A DNA stretch of 64,000 nt from the NCBI GenBank assembly GCA_013400975.1, contig WBMZ01011561.1, positions 62,001 through 126,000 of the forward strand, given 5' to 3'. Of the stretch, positions 35,806 to 48,902 are shown one piece after another. The notes beneath the pieces are model-generated. The model ran no database searches. It saw nothing but the letters and a program-made list of their open reading frames with translations, and was not told where the DNA came from. The translations under genes and the position numbers were made by a program. The stretch comes from Atrichornis clamosus. Taxonomy: Eukaryota; Chordata; Aves; Passeriformes; Menuridae. Positions within the stretch are counted from its first letter, which is position 1; each line of letters begins with the position of its first letter.

Positions 35806-38800
35806 GAAGGAGTTTTTTGTGGACATTAAAATAAGGTATCTTTTGATTACTTGGTAAGTTGTGACTTACAATTTTAATGTTTTACTTTGTTTCCTGCTCC
35901 AATGCTGTTGATCCCCAGGGCTACTGGAAAAGACTTCACTGATTTAGTACCTGATTCTGGTGGTATCTTCCATATGAAGTTTACCTTAGAAGAGGACAGT
36001 GCTGAACAATAAATCTTAAAGGCAGCTGTACACCCTTCATAGAAAATATATGTCATTTTACTGGGGTCAACATTATGAAGGCTATTATCAAGCAGTGTCT
36101 ATGGATTTATTTTTTTTTCACAGGGCCTAGTGAAGCAGCAGTATGGGTCTTGACAAATGATATTGCTGGACTAGTGAAATCCCTTCATATTGCTGATCTG
36201 GGAAAGGAAAGCAGCTTGTATGACTAGAATCTTTTTTCCAAAGGCTTTATAGTTAGTTCAGCATTGCTCTGTGGGGTTTTTTTAATCCAAACTATTTGAA
36301 TTAGCTTTCAGATGTAAATAAGGATGGTGTTGTGGAGTATAGAAAGGAAACGTGAACAAGACAAAACTGCCTACTTTGACCACACATTGCCGCTGTGAGG
36401 ACACCTTCATGGTCAGTCAAGTTCAAAGTATCTTTTTGTTCCAAATCACAGGTGTCATTAACTGAGATAACATTAACTGTGCCTCAGCTGTTATGCAAAC
36501 TATCTATTTATTGCTCATCACAGTTAATATAAGCTTCTGGGGAAAAAAAATGCACACTGCATTGCTAGTTACCAATTTAAGGTTTAGGTCTAAACTAATA
36601 GTTTTCAGTTTTCTTGGTCTTCAGCTTTATTGTTACATTTCAATTGACAGCATTACAATTTCATTTGATTATGTGGGTTAGAACATTCCTGGATGTAAAT
36701 CACTGCACTACTGATGGGCTGGTGTTGTTCAAGGACCTGCACAATAGGGACCCGCAATAGTTCTTGTTCTTGTTATTTTGCATTGAGAAATAGTTTTGGG
36801 TTGTGACACCACTCTGTTATATTCAAGGCACTTTTAGATTATGTTTAGAACTGCCTTTAGATTTGGTACTTTGAATGTCTTTTAGATATTATTAAGCCTT
36901 CCTAAGTTGTTTTGTCCATTGTTTCCAAATACTGGATTTTCAGAAAACATATAATCCCATCAGGTTTTATTAACCAATTAGGTTTAGATCTTGTTAGTTC
37001 TTAAAAAGATTTAAAAGGAAACCCTGATGATAATGTAGATGCACACTAAAACAATTATGATTTCCTAATTTTCTAGGCTTAGGGTAAGGTCACTGGAGCT
37101 TTTCTTCACTGGTAACATAAACAATTTATTCAATTTATTCTTTATCAACTTAATATTGTCAAATTTCAAGAAAACCAACTGTCATTTTGTTCTTTGTATC
37201 CTACTAGAAAATAACATTCTCCCAATTATGAATAAAATATTGCAAGAGCATATTTTTTGTGAGGTTTTTTTTAGAATATGATATTATAATGGTAGCTCCC
37301 TTCTTAGAGACTGTGAATGAGATTTAATATCCAAATTAATGCTTCTTAATATCTGAATTACACTACCCCAAGACATTAATGTAGTTAAACAAGTCAGAAA
37401 CAAAACCTGGTGGTTTAGAAACTAGTTCTTCACTCAGTTTCATGAGTTCCCTAGAATTTCTGATTGTTTTCTTCTTAGAATGAAGACACATCCTTGATGC
37501 AAAATTGATCTTTGTCATGGATGTATGGAATGTCCTGGAAGTCACAGAAATGTGGTCTCTGCTCAGTCAGGAGGAGCAGGGACTCCACTAAACTTTTTCT
37601 GAGGTGAGCCAACAGCAATAACACTCACATTTTATTAATACAGTTAAGAGTTACATTTTATGTCAGAATAGGTGAATATTTGTGGTCTCTTGATTCAAGA
37701 TTCTCTCAGATTCAGAATCCATTCTTCTAGTTGGTCAGGGATTGATTGCTCACTGTTAGTGTTCAAATTGTATTAGATAAGTTTGTTAAAGGTTCCTTTA
37801 TACAGTGCAGAATATCTCCAGTGATCAAATTTCAAATAAAAATTAACATATAAACTGAAATAAAGCATATTAGACCCATATTGAATTAATAAATATAAAT
37901 TTCCCTACATTTCTGAGAAAGGCTCAGAGGAAATCTCAAGGAATTTTCTTTCTCTTGCCCCTGAGAATTTTTCTCCTGATTAAATGTCACTGAGTTTTCT
38001 GTTACCGAAATAGGTTCTTGACAAGGAGTTGAGAGTTTTTCCTTCATTTCAGCAGAGGGCTCCAGAATATACACAGGCTGGGGAGTTTCTGTCTTCATCA
38101 CCTCCACAGTGCAATGGAGTGGTTAAATTCCCTGCTGCAAGTTAATTACACTTGTCTATTGTACAGAACCCTTGTCTTCCCATAATTAATTATGAGTAAG
38201 AAAAAAAAATGCCCTTTTGTTGCTTTTAACAAATTAATCCTTCATGAAAATCATTTCTGTGACATAATAACAAAAAGACATTTGTTCACTGTCCTCATCA
38301 TGGCACGTAGCATAGTACATAAACGGCCTCATGTGGGGAGTCTCTTTGTCTCTTCTGTCCAAGAACACACTTTATTGCAGATGTGTCACGGGAGTATTAA
38401 TACCCTCAATAGCTGTACAGGCAGATAAGACTGTCTAGATCATTATAACAAAAAACTACAGAGGAAAAAGTCCAGTATTTTGATAGTAATTCTCTCTCTA
38501 AAATCAAAGGAACAGTTTTATTAAATGGATTTTTCTTCAGACATAAAAAGCCCACATTGCCCTACTTAATCTAGTCATTTGAAACACAGCTTAGATAAAT
38601 CTATTTGACTAAATGAAGAAAGTCAATCTCTGTTTGATTGCTCATCCAAGGTGTAGGAAAGGAATCCATTATGTCACACGATTGAGTAACTCAAGATGTG
38701 CTTTGTAAGATTAATGGATACCATGTCAAATATATATTTAACTGGGTTGCACTGAAGAGCCTGAATACAGCTAGAATATTTGGCATTTTCCTAAAGCTGA

Positions 38801-38938
38801 CATAAGATGGAATTCTCTAATATTGTGCATAGCAGGTGCATTTCTTCTTCATGAAAGTTGAATGGATGACCAAAGCTTAGTTGGCAAATGTTTACATTAC
38901 CAATGAGCTTCCATCAGATTTTGTATGCTTTCCATCAG
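35806..38938. other. Unique AT-rich DNA, no gene assigned
   Basis: No named repeat. The minus-strand ORF 38107-37886 (73 codons from a GTG) is hydrophilic and rich in E, S, K and Q. It is not low-complexity, but I do not recognise it. An in-frame stop lies just upstream and the sequence before it is a poor splice acceptor. See findings. Confidence 0.45.
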
Positions 38939-39222
38939 GTAAAATCATACAATGATTTGGGTTGGAAGAGACCTTAGAGATCATCTAGTTCCAAGCCCTT
39001 CCATGGGCAGGGACACCTACCACAAGACCAGGTCGCTCAAAGCCCCATCCAGCCTGGCCTTGAACACTCCCAGGGATGGAGCATCCCCACTTTCCCTGGG
39101 CAACATGAGCCAATGCCTCACCACCCTCACAATAAAGAATTTCTTCTTAATATAGAATTTAAATCTATCCTCTTTCACTTTAAAACTATTACCCCTTGTC
39201 CTACCTCTATACTGACTTTATT
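38939..39222 (-). mobile_element. CR1 LINE fragment, 3' end
   Basis: AAAATCATACAATGATTTGG, GTTGGAAGAGACCTTAGAGA, CCATGGGCAGGGACACC, AAAGCCCCATCCAGCCTGGC, CTTGAACACTCCCAGGGATG, AAAGAATTTCTTCTTAATAT and CCCCTTGTCCTACC. It is well preserved, comparable with the youngest CR1 copies in the window. Confidence 0.94.
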
Positions 39223-40261
39223 CTAAGGGAGGGTGCCACGTTACCTATGGAGGATCAAAACTCCAAATGGATCTCCTGCGTCAGTAGCATGCAACTGTTT
39301 TTGCATCACTCAATATGGGAGTGAACACCACAACACCAGTGGTAATGGGAGAATCTAAAAGATTAATCACTCTAAATTCCTTCAGTAAAATCACATCTGT
39401 TGCTGCAACAGTTTTAGCAGGCATTGCAAAATTTGTTTGTATTCATAATGCTGATTTTTATTACAAGATACTTGTTCACATGGCATTTTTTTCGCTATAA
39501 CATTTTCTTCTGCATGCTTATTCATCTTCTCTTGAGAAGTTTATAAAATATATTGCATTTTAATTTCCTTAAACTTAATTCTTTAAGAAAAGTGGTATGA
39601 ATGAACATAAATTTTTGAGAACTGTGATGTATATTTTGGATTAAAATACAGAACTCATGCTACCAGGAATAATATTGTATTTAAAATCCTGTATAATAAG
39701 AAGTTCACACATTTTCTCTACATTCCTTTCACAATTTTCAACAGATGTCCTTTAGCCTTTGAGATGATTAAATACTTTTCATGGGCACTGAGAGCATTAT
39801 AATCTCCTTTAATTAGTAATTAATGAAATATATTGAAGTTCTACCACTGATAAACTCTTTTGTGACAGGAGTCTTCCCATATATCTTTAGATATCTGTTT
39901 TAAGGCAGCCGCCCAGACTCACCCATTACTCAATGGGAAAAAAATAACACAACCTATTCCATCAGTTGAAGACTTAGGAGAAGATGAGGTGAAGCAGCTT
40001 CTCTAAGAATCATCTTTCTATACAAACTCTGCATGAGGGGTAGATTATAACTTATTTTGGGTCACTCACCAAATATTAAAAAAATTAATATTGTCCATTA
40101 CATAAATAATAACAAAAAATCATACCTCTTTCTGCAGAAACCTTACAAACAGCTGGCAGGACACACAGACTTCTGGTGGGAAATGTAGTGCTTGCACTTG
40201 GGTTTCATTACAAGCTTTTGAAATATTTCCAACACTTAATCCATTGCACATGTCTCTATTT
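39223..40261. other. Unique AT-rich DNA, no gene seen
   Basis: No repeat is recognised. The plus ORF 39315-39500 is short and unassigned. Confidence 0.5.
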
Positions 40262-40348
40262 GTTGAAGATGTCCCTGCTCATTGCAGTAGGGGTTGGACT
40301 AGATGACCTTTACAGGTTCCTTCCAACACAAACCTTTCTATGATTCTA
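40262..40348 (+). mobile_element. CR1 LINE scrap with 3' tail
   Basis: GTTGAAGATGTCCCTGCTCA, TTGCAGTAGGGGTTGGACTA, GATGACCTTTACAGGTTCCT, TCCAACACAAACC and TTTCTATGATTCTAAC: the last 85-90 bases of a plus-strand CR1. Confidence 0.92.
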
Positions 40349-43300
40349 ACATTTCATATTTAGAAGAACAATGTATTTCCAGTTTGTTTCATTGTTATTT
40401 AATGCTTTGCATCCAGTCATTTTAATTGCTTTACTTTTTCAGCAGCAAACCTTTTCCAATACTGTTTGCTATTACTTATCCTGGTTTATATGTTCATTCT
40501 ATTGACTCACCAGAAATCGATTATTGTGCTCTGTAATCCTCATTGCCTTATAGAAAAGTCCATCATCAATAGGTTATTTTATGTTATTATTTGCAATCTA
40601 ACACAGGATGGAAAACACTTCTAAAGCATCTTCCTGCAAAGATGTGCTATTTCTTCCCATAAACTGGTGAAGAGCTGAACAAACAGGAAGCATAAATTTC
40701 ACTTATATTTGGCTGTTTGGGGTAGAGGTTAAACACAAAGAAAAGCATTATTTATGAAGTCACTACAAAGACCAATGGCCTCAGCACTTCTGACTCCAGG
40801 AATTCCTTCCTCTGCAGGCTGCAAACACTCAGCAATCCCGTAGCACAGGAAATACAATAGTGGATTCTGAAAAAGAAGAGAGGAGCAGAGTAATAAAATT
40901 ATGTTGTAACATTGTGATAGACTTAAGGGTATTAGAGGTCTTTTACAATGTTAATGGTTTTCTGATTTGATGATTCCATGGAGGGTTCTGCTGTTGACCT
41001 CCAATACAAGTGAAATGCATCCTCCAGAAGCTGTTGTGCATGTTCGGCCACCCATCCTGCCAATGAATTATTATCCATCAGCATAATAAAGAGATGTTCC
41101 TGCCTCTGCTTAGGTAGAATTATTAGTACTCTTTGGAAGAAAACATGGAATTCCTAAGAAAATCAGATATGAAAGTAAACCAAAGCAAAAATTTAAGGAT
41201 GGAATGAGACACAGTATTGAAGTGCAGCTAATATTTAGGTTAGCACAGCTATCACTACACCTCATATCAGCTCACTGTGTACCAGCTTCATACGTTGTTG
41301 CCATTACACAAATTGCCAGTCATGACAAACAGTTCAACAAGTAGGATGTTTGGTTTGGTAAAAGATGGGCAGAACCAAATTTTGGAGGTGATTAAAGCTG
41401 AAAAAAGAGAGGTAAGGTTGGAGTAAAAGTTTGTTTCTTTGAATCTGAAGTTAAAGCCCAAGATTAAATACAGTAGAAAGAGATTAAAGAAATAAGAATA
41501 TAAGCAGCAGAGGTCAAGAGCTATGACTGGATGGAAACAAATAACATGTAGGAAAGGGCCGCATCTGAAAATAATTTATATATTTCTACCAAGATTGGAA
41601 CACAGGAATGAAATGTGGATAAGGAGTGTGTAAGGAGAAATTAATACTTTTTTTTTTTTTCTTTTTTTACTCAGCAAATATCTGGAAAACATGGCAAACA
41701 GTATAACAAAGACTTTAAGGGTTGTGCATATTCTTCAGGACTGCAATGGAGAAACATTAGCCTTTCCATAACTGCAGCAATTTTTAAAATGTAATTTTCT
41801 TCTCCTCTTATAACATTGTCTTAAACAATCAAACTGGTTAAACTACTGCCCCACAGCAATGGAAAATGGTGCTGCATTTTGAATTAATCTTGTTCACATA
41901 CTTTGGTAGGAAGTGTGGACATAACATTTCTCTCTTTGAAGTCAGACAGATTTTTCTTTGACCATTTACTTGAGTGGGAACAAGATGAAGCACAATTATC
42001 AATATTTTCAAGTGTGGGCTCTAATTTAAGCCAAACATGGGCAGCCCAGTTTGGCTGCACAGCTTGAGATGCCTTGGGCTTAATTTTCTTAATCAAAGCA
42101 TATTCACAAAGTTCCTGTACAAAGCAAAGATGACCTCTTTCTAGCTGGGTGGTCATTTTATTAAAACATTGAGTTTATAAGTTCTTCTGAACATATTTCT
42201 GGCTGACTGAAACATAGGAAAAGCATCTATTCATAGCTTATAGCTAAAAGGAATTTACTGTTAGCTTTCAAGGGAAACCCACATGTTCTTGGATTCTTAA
42301 GATCAGAGGTTTTGTCTTTCCATTCTATATCCCCAAAGAAAATAATGCATGTGTTCATTGTTTTGTCAGTATCAGATTTATAATGCCTTTAACTATTCAT
42401 TTCCTTGCCATAAAGTGCATAGGTTTTGTAAATGATGTGAGAGTGACAACACTGTAGTTTCCTTGGCAACCTTAACTGGTTTTCAAAACAGTGCTTTTCA
42501 TGTTTGGAATAAGCATTGATTTGTACGATCTGGCAGGAAAAAGAAAAAAAAGGAAAAGAGAAATGAAAAGAAAGAAGGAAAGAAAGAGAAAGAAAACCTC
42601 TTGAGGGGAAAAACTGGCAACCAAAACGATTGCAAATCAACTTTGTGCCACTTAGTCATCTGTGTCATATGAACTTTAAAGTGCTAAAAGTTAAAGGATA
42701 ATGCATCTGAAACTGTCAAGTGTTTTTCTTTGCTCTGCTTGAAATCCAGCAAAACTAGACTTTTAGCTTAGATTCAGTGTTGAACTTAATTTGGCCTTTT
42801 TCTTCCTAAACTTGGCTTACTTTGAATTTGAAAATCTGGCTCATGTTTAAACACTAACGAGATGCATACTAGGGAACCCTTTTCCTGGCTTTGATTATTT
42901 TTTTTTCCCATTTTGAAAATTAAACACACTTAATACCTGTGCATTACAAAAGGGGAAGTTAGGTAAGGTGAGCACAGGATCAGGCTCTAAACTGAGTATC
43001 TGGATTTTTAAAACTTTTTCTAGGAGCTGATTGGAAAAAGAGATCTTGTGTTGATCAATATGGATCCTTGTCCTTGAGTGCAAGAAGTTGCATTGTTTCT
43101 TTTGATGGCGAGGGTGTCTGTGAAAAGTTTATTTCTTTAAACAACTTTTTGATAACCCTAAAACAAAATTTCAATAACTGGGAAAATAATATTTGTTCTG
43201 TGTTTGGCATCTTCATACAATTCTATGGTGTTTCCTGTGTTCTTCTGTTTCTATAGATTCTTCAGCTACCAATTATGTAATAGAGAAAAAGAACATCATA

Positions 43301-43800
43301 AAATAACATCATTACAGTGGCATGAAGGGGTCACACATGGTGAAATCATTCCATTATCTCTTGTTTTCTGTTAACCATTAGCCATGACCCTTTAAAAATG
43401 CTCAGTGTCAGAAGGTATTTTCATTAATCTGAAACCTGATTCTCATTTAAAGTAGTTCTCCAGTTATGAGTATCAAATAAAAAGAACACAGGAATCTGTA
43501 ATGCTATCATGTGTGGAAAAACTGTAGATGTCATCACTTGCCTGCTCAGTCCTTGGATTGTGCAGTGATGAGCAGAAAACAGAATCAAAACTGGAGGGAG
43601 GCTTGTGATTTGTAGGGGAGCTTGGATAATTGAATTGAAATTATACTGAAGGACTATTTCATAGGTGTTGTGAGTTTGAAATCCCTATGTAAACAATATA
43701 AAGGCAGAGAAAAAAGAAAGACAATCATAGAATTTTTACCCTGTGTGGTATTCTATCCTGTCTGTGTAATGCTATGAACTGGGCATCAAAATTTTCCTAA
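40349..43800. other. Unique DNA with simple repeats, no gene assigned
   Basis: It contains a poly-T run at 41,648-41,660 and a purine (GAAA)n tract near 42,537-42,597. The minus ORF 42156-41884 (90 codons) has protein-like composition but is unassigned. Confidence 0.45.
42537..42597 (+). repeat. Purine-rich (GAAA/GGAAA)n tract
   Basis: About 60 bases almost entirely of A and G with GAAA and GGAAA units. The minus-strand ORF 42640-42389 owes its S/F/L-rich segment to it. Confidence 0.85.
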
Positions 43801-44312
43801 CAAACATCATAAAATCCTAGATTATACTGAGTTGGAAGAGACCTAAAAGAACCATTAAGTCCAGCTTCTGGCCCTGCACAGGACAAGCCCCCAAAACACA
43901 CCATGTCCCTGAGAGCATTGTCTAAACACTTCTTGAACTCTGGAAGTCTTGGTGCTATGACCACTTGCCTGGGGAGCCTGTTCCAGGGCCCAGGCACCCT
44001 TCGGGTAAAGAGCCTTTTCCTAACATCCAAACTAAACTTCCTCTGACACAGCTTCATGCTATTCCCTCTGGTCCTTTCACTGGTCACCACAGGGAAGAGA
44101 TCAGTGCCTGCCCCTCATGAGGAAGCTGTAGAGACTGCAATAAGGTCTTCCCTTGGTTTCCTCTTCTTCAGGCTGAACAGATGAAGTGATCTCAGCCTTT
44201 CCTCATAAATCTTCCCCCCTAGACCTTTCACCATGCTCGTAGCCCCTCTTTGACTGCTCTCTAATAGCTTAATGTCAGTATTATGCTGCCCAGAACTGTA
44301 CACAGTAAGATT
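43801..44312 (-). mobile_element. CR1 LINE fragment, about 510 bp, divergent subfamily
   Basis: This is one of the longest younger-type CR1 pieces in the window. Blocks in order: TCATAAAATCCTAGATTATA, GAGTTGGAAGAGACC, TAAGTCCAGCTTCTGGCCCT, AAACACACCATGTCCCTGAG, GGGAGCCTGTTCCAGGGCCC, TTTTCCTAACATCCAAACTA, CTCTGGTCCTTTCACTGGTC, CCTCTTCTTCAGGCTGAACA and CCCAGAACTGTACACAGT. The two minus ORFs within it (44090-43797 and 44303-44115) are broken parts of the ORF2 C-terminal region; the first keeps the characteristic [24 protein letters not shown] stretch. It cannot encode active reverse transcriptase. Confidence 0.95.
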
Positions 44313-47244
44313 TTCTTACTGATATCAAAGGTGGAATTGTTCTTCCATATTAGACACCTGTGATTCACATGTCTTGAGATGAAAGAGAAAGAAGAATTTG
44401 GAATTAGAGGAAAACTCCTCTAGCAGGGATGATCTCTGTTTTCTGGAGCCAAGATATTTTTACTATTACTCTGCCTTGGAGTAATACCCTAGGTAATATC
44501 CTAGATATCCTATCCTAAGATCCTTGGAGTAACACCTCCTATGTAAGGAGAATGTAGATCTATGCCCTTGTAAAGTTTGTTTTGGACATCATTTATTTCT
44601 GCCAGCTTAGGTTTCTGACAGAGCTTGATGCATAGCTCTGTGCATGTTGCATTGTTAGAACCTGAAAGAACCTTCTCCAACATTTGACTCATGACAGGAA
44701 TCCATCACTGCTACCAAGCAGAGGGCAAATACTGATGACCAAAGAACACAGATACACTGTTTGGCAGGTTGATACCTGTACTAGAAAGTAAGGAATTGTA
44801 TCAGAAAGTCATGCAGGTGCTTGAACTCTTCATACTCAGAAAAAAATTTTGAAAGTTTGCCTCAATTAAGAGCAATACTGCTTAGATTCCTTATCAGGGT
44901 TATTTTTAGGGTTGTTTTTCTTAAGTCCCTGAAAGATTGCATCCATTTACAAGTGAATAACTACTTGTTCTTGTCCTGTGACATTCATCTTTCCTTGTTT
45001 TTCTGTATTTAATTGTCTAAATGATGTATCATTATATAGGTCCTGCTCCTACAAGCTACTCCTGTTGAGTTCCATCAGATGTATCCTCATATCTCCACAA
45101 AATTCCACAGCAAATATTCATGTGCTGTCTTCACATTCACCCACATAAATGTCGGTACATGTGCAGAGATTTGAGAGATTGACTACCATGTAGACTAAGC
45201 ATCCTTTACACTATGAGGAAAATATAAGTAGGTCACAAAGTCATCTGGATTGCATCTCCATCCACCTCCAGGCCCACAGTCTCATACCCAAGTGTGTAAA
45301 CCTGACTCTTATATTAAGTTGCAACTCTGTATCCTTGTGAAGTTTTAAACATATCTATAGATGATCTGAAATTAAAAAGAAAAATGTTCTTAAAAACCCT
45401 GCAAGCCTGGGTAGCTCATTACATTCTATTATGTATTTGTTCCTCATTATGTTTTCTCTGCATAAAATAAAATATAGGAATATACGCATGCCTTTGTACA
45501 CTCTCAAAAGTGTGGTGTTTTCCTGATAGCTTTCTACCAGAAAAGAAATTAAAGCTCAAGCATAAAGCCAGCATTTCTTATTTCTGTAGGAGATTCCTGT
45601 TCTTTTAATGGAAAAAAAAAAAAAACCAAAAAAACCAAACAACAGTGAAGAAGGTCTCAGACAATTAGGAAAATCATAGAGCTTACTGCCTATGTGCTCA
45701 GAAACAGAGAAGGAATATATTTGTGCTTTTCAAGGCATTCCAGCACTTTTGAGCCAGCATTGCATTCTCTAATTGCATGTAATAAACAGGTAGTGGAATA
45801 GACCAGCATGGGGCTTGAGTGTTTGAGTCCTCACACAACACAGAAATGCTCATAAAGAGACTTTTTAGTAACAGAGGAGACAATTAAGTGTGGCATCAGT
45901 GATGTTGCAGTTTTAGCATATGTTCAACACCATTGCTTTGAAGGGAGGAGTTAGACCACTAGAGAGCTGCAGTGACTCTGATATGATTAAACACAAATTG
46001 TTCTGCTCTATTGTTCCAATTATCTTGTAGGTAAAAGGAAAAGAATGAAACTGAATCTGCAGCTCTTTCCACTGCAGTTACTGATATAGAGTGTTACCCC
46101 CATATGAATGGCAAGGTCTGATTTTATGACTGTTCATAAGCATGTGCATAAATGGTAAATCTAGGTGCCAGGCAGCAAAGAGTCAGACAAAGTGTTTGAC
46201 AGTTCTATTAAAGAACCTGATTGAACACCAGGGAGACTCCTCTGGTTAAACTGGTTATTTCTGTGAGCTATTAAACTAATATCAGTGGTGTCCCTTCATG
46301 CTGTTGTCCATGAGGAAATGATTAATGCTGACCTGCTGGCTCTCAGAGTCTTCCCTTTGTAGCATATGATGTTTGAAATCATTAGGGACTGAGTTGTTAA
46401 GGCATGTTTTATGGAGCTAACACAACACCTAGAGAATGACTCTCAACTGTGCTCCTGCTGTTTGACAGCAGCAGTGCCACGAAATGCAGTAGAGAATCAG
46501 GGTCTTGAAATGTATAAGACTTGCTCTGGAATTGTTAAATATTTAGTTTTGCACTAAAATACACTTTGCTTGCGTTTCTGGTGAATTTTTGAGCTTATAG
46601 TGAGTTTGACTCTCTACGCTTACATTAAATCAGACACTTTACCTGGTTATAATGGGTAAAAGTAAGATGTAAGCAGGACTGGTTTTGTTTAAAGCAAGCT
46701 GGGGAAAAAATAATAGCATAGCAGGTAAGAGGAGGGTAGTTTAAAGACACTTTTATATGCCACTCCAAGGTGTGATGGTTATGCTTCCCCAGTTAGGATA
46801 GCCTCTGGGCACCCACAAACTTCACTTGATTTCAAAGGCTGAGACAAGGGACTGAAGCATCAGCGTACACTGATCTCATGTTTCACCTTCTTTGCTCCTC
46901 CAGGCAGCAAACTCCACTTGTCCTCTACTAAATATCTGCCCTTGGAGAAAGAAGTAGAGGATCCGTTCTCAGAGCTTTGTAGGAAAACAACCACTTTCTA
47001 ATCTGATGGTTTACTTAAGACATTTGGAAAGGTTATTATTTCATTCTAACAGCATCCATCTTGTGAAAATGTTCTTACATAGTGTGTACTGCTTGACTGG
47101 TGCGTGCTAATTGCTTGGAAGCAAAGACAGGGTAAATGAGCCTGTGGTCCTCCTGTCTTCTACTTTTTTGGAGAGAATTTGTTGAGCCAGAGAAAAAAAT
47201 GAGTGCAGTGCCATGGATGAAGAGATACTTATGTTAAAGGAGGG
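44313..47244. other. Unique DNA, no gene seen
   Basis: A short poly-A/ACCAAA patch lies near 45,610-45,640. No mobile element, RNA gene or convincing ORF is recognised. Confidence 0.5.
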
Positions 47245-47345
47245 TCCTCTTTCTTTCCTTTCTTTCTTTCTTTTTCTTTTTCTTTCTTTCCTTCCTTCTT
47301 TCCTTCTTTCCCTTTCTTTCTTTCTTTTTTCCTTCCTTCCTTCCT
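47245..47345 (+). repeat. Pure-pyrimidine (TTTC/TTCC)n tract of 101 bases
   Basis: Every base from 47,245 to 47,345 is C or T. The tract ends at an undetermined base (N) at 47,346. It shares a 47-base segment with one mismatch with the tract at 47,478-47,580. The ORFs on either strand here are low-complexity artefacts. Confidence 0.95.
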
Positions 47346-47346
47346 N
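47346..47346. other. Single undetermined base (N)
   Basis: This is the only N in the window. It sits exactly at the end of a pyrimidine microsatellite, so it marks a likely assembly or base-calling problem in the repeat. Confidence 0.95.
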
Positions 47347-47477
47347 AGGCCCACTAAAGACAGGGAAGAAGTTCTGCTGGTGTACATCGGCTGAGCATCT
47401 GACCAAGCTTCTGTGGTAGGCATGTCTCTTCAGGTTCTTGCTCTCTCTTTCTCCTTTTCTCTCTCCTTCGTTCCTTA

Positions 47478-47580
47478 TTTCTTTTTCTTTCTTCCTTTCT
47501 TTCCTTCCTTCTTTCCTTCTTTCACTTTCTTTCTTTCTTTTACTTTCTTTCTTTCTTTTTCTTCCTTCCTTTTTCTCTTG
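47478..47580 (+). repeat. Second (TTTC/TTCC)n pyrimidine tract
   Basis: Pyrimidine throughout except for an A at 47,524 and another at 47,542. Positions 47,495-47,541 repeat 47,282-47,328 with a single C/A difference, an offset of 213 bases. A looser C/T-rich lead-in starts near 47,439. Confidence 0.92.
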
Positions 47581-48434
47581 ATGAGGTCCAAGCTTCTATG
47601 CAAATTTCTATTACATAAAATTTATGGGAACTTACTTACTGTGTATCCTTTGTGTATATATAAAATTTTCTTCAGAATTACCAATAGTTTAAAGTATTTT
47701 TTTCCTTGGGAAATGCATGAAATATACCCCCTCCACAAACACACAATCACAGAGTGATTACAGAAGCTTTCTTTTCTGTAGAAATCCAGGCTAAAAAAAA
47801 CATAATAGGAGAAAAAGTGTAAGTACCAATTATATGTACTGAATAGAAAAGCAAAGAACTTGATAGTAATAAGTACAACTCAACAGTTAGGAAATGCAGG
47901 TAATTGAAATTGTAATCAAGAGTCAAGTATTCCTTCAGAATTTGAATTAAATGTTGATTTTTATTCTAAAGCAAATTAAATGGACTTGATAAAATACCAT
48001 GCTCAGAGTAGTACAACTTTTGCAGACAATAAGACTGGAGATTAAAAAAATTAATGACTGTACAATATATTTGTACTATTTTTTGGTCTCACTACTACCC
48101 TTTTCATGAGAACAAATTGATATTGTTCATTTCCTTTTTGCATTACAATCTTTACTAGAATTAGGTGCATAACTTAAATCCCTTGTGTATTTTGCAAAAA
48201 GTAATGTGTACGTGTGCAAAGTGGACCTTTTCAGGGCTCTCTAAGTTGATTTGTGTGCCCTCCCTAGCCCTCCATCCTCTCTGACTTGAGAGGGAGATGT
48301 AAATGAAGATGAAGAAAAAAGATTGACACACAGAGTAACACAAAAGTTAAACCAGTGTAGCATGGAGGTATGTTATAATTTGAATGTCAAATTTTCTTAG
48401 TGAACAAAGAATGTCATGCCATTTCCTGATCCCA
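47581..48434. other. Unique AT-rich DNA, no gene seen
   Basis: No repeat or gene is recognised. The minus ORF 48343-48161 is short and unassigned. Confidence 0.5.
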
Positions 48435-48902
48435 CTACAAAATTCCATGTTTTGACAGGAGAGAATGCCTTGGCCTGGGTGTGTGCTGGGATTTAATGCA
48501 AGATACAAAGACTTGTAACTTGGTTTCATGGTTCAAATCCAACTGAGGATGAAGGAGTGAAATTTGATTCAAATCCAATGATTCTTCAGAGAAAAAAATG
48601 AGTTTAGCATATGCAAAGCAGGTTTTAGAGAATGAGTATTCAAACTGAAATGTATTTGCATAATTTTCACTGATGCCCATCTCTACTTGTTGCTTTAGCA
48701 AACAAGCTTCATTAGCTACATACCTTCTGATCCCTACTGGAAGTGGAAATGAGATTTGAACTAAGGAAAAAGCAAGATACAGCTCAAAACAAGTCTGCAG
48801 GGTAAACATCTCTGAGATTATTGAAATATCTTGAGTATTAAAAAATTGGCTGAGATGCTCATGAAAGGTGGTTGAAATCTCAAAGTGTTTTGGATCTTCC
48901 AT
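48435..48902 (-). other. Unassigned 155-codon ORF, longest in the window
   Basis: It is ATG-initiated just downstream of an in-frame stop and runs 155 codons without low-complexity segments. The translation begins MEDPKHFEISTTFHEHLSQF. It is moderately rich in F, S and L, has no membrane-helix pattern I would trust, no signal peptide and no motif I recognise. There is no upstream promoter feature, splice structure or close polyadenylation signal that I can point to. In AT-rich DNA of this length one ORF of about this size is not surprising, so chance is the leading explanation. An old single-exon retrocopy is the alternative. Confidence 0.15.

Noticed and set aside
42459..42470. Third RFX-like site (GTTTCCTTGGCAAC region)
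   Set aside because: The left half-site breaks the GTNRCC pattern, so only one good half-site remains.
43797..44303. Two minus ORFs as a small gene pair
   Set aside because: Both lie inside the 510-bp CR1 fragment and are broken pieces of its ORF2.
47107..47757. K/E/R-rich and F/L/S-rich ORFs on both strands
   Set aside because: They are translations of pyrimidine microsatellites, and one crosses the undetermined base.
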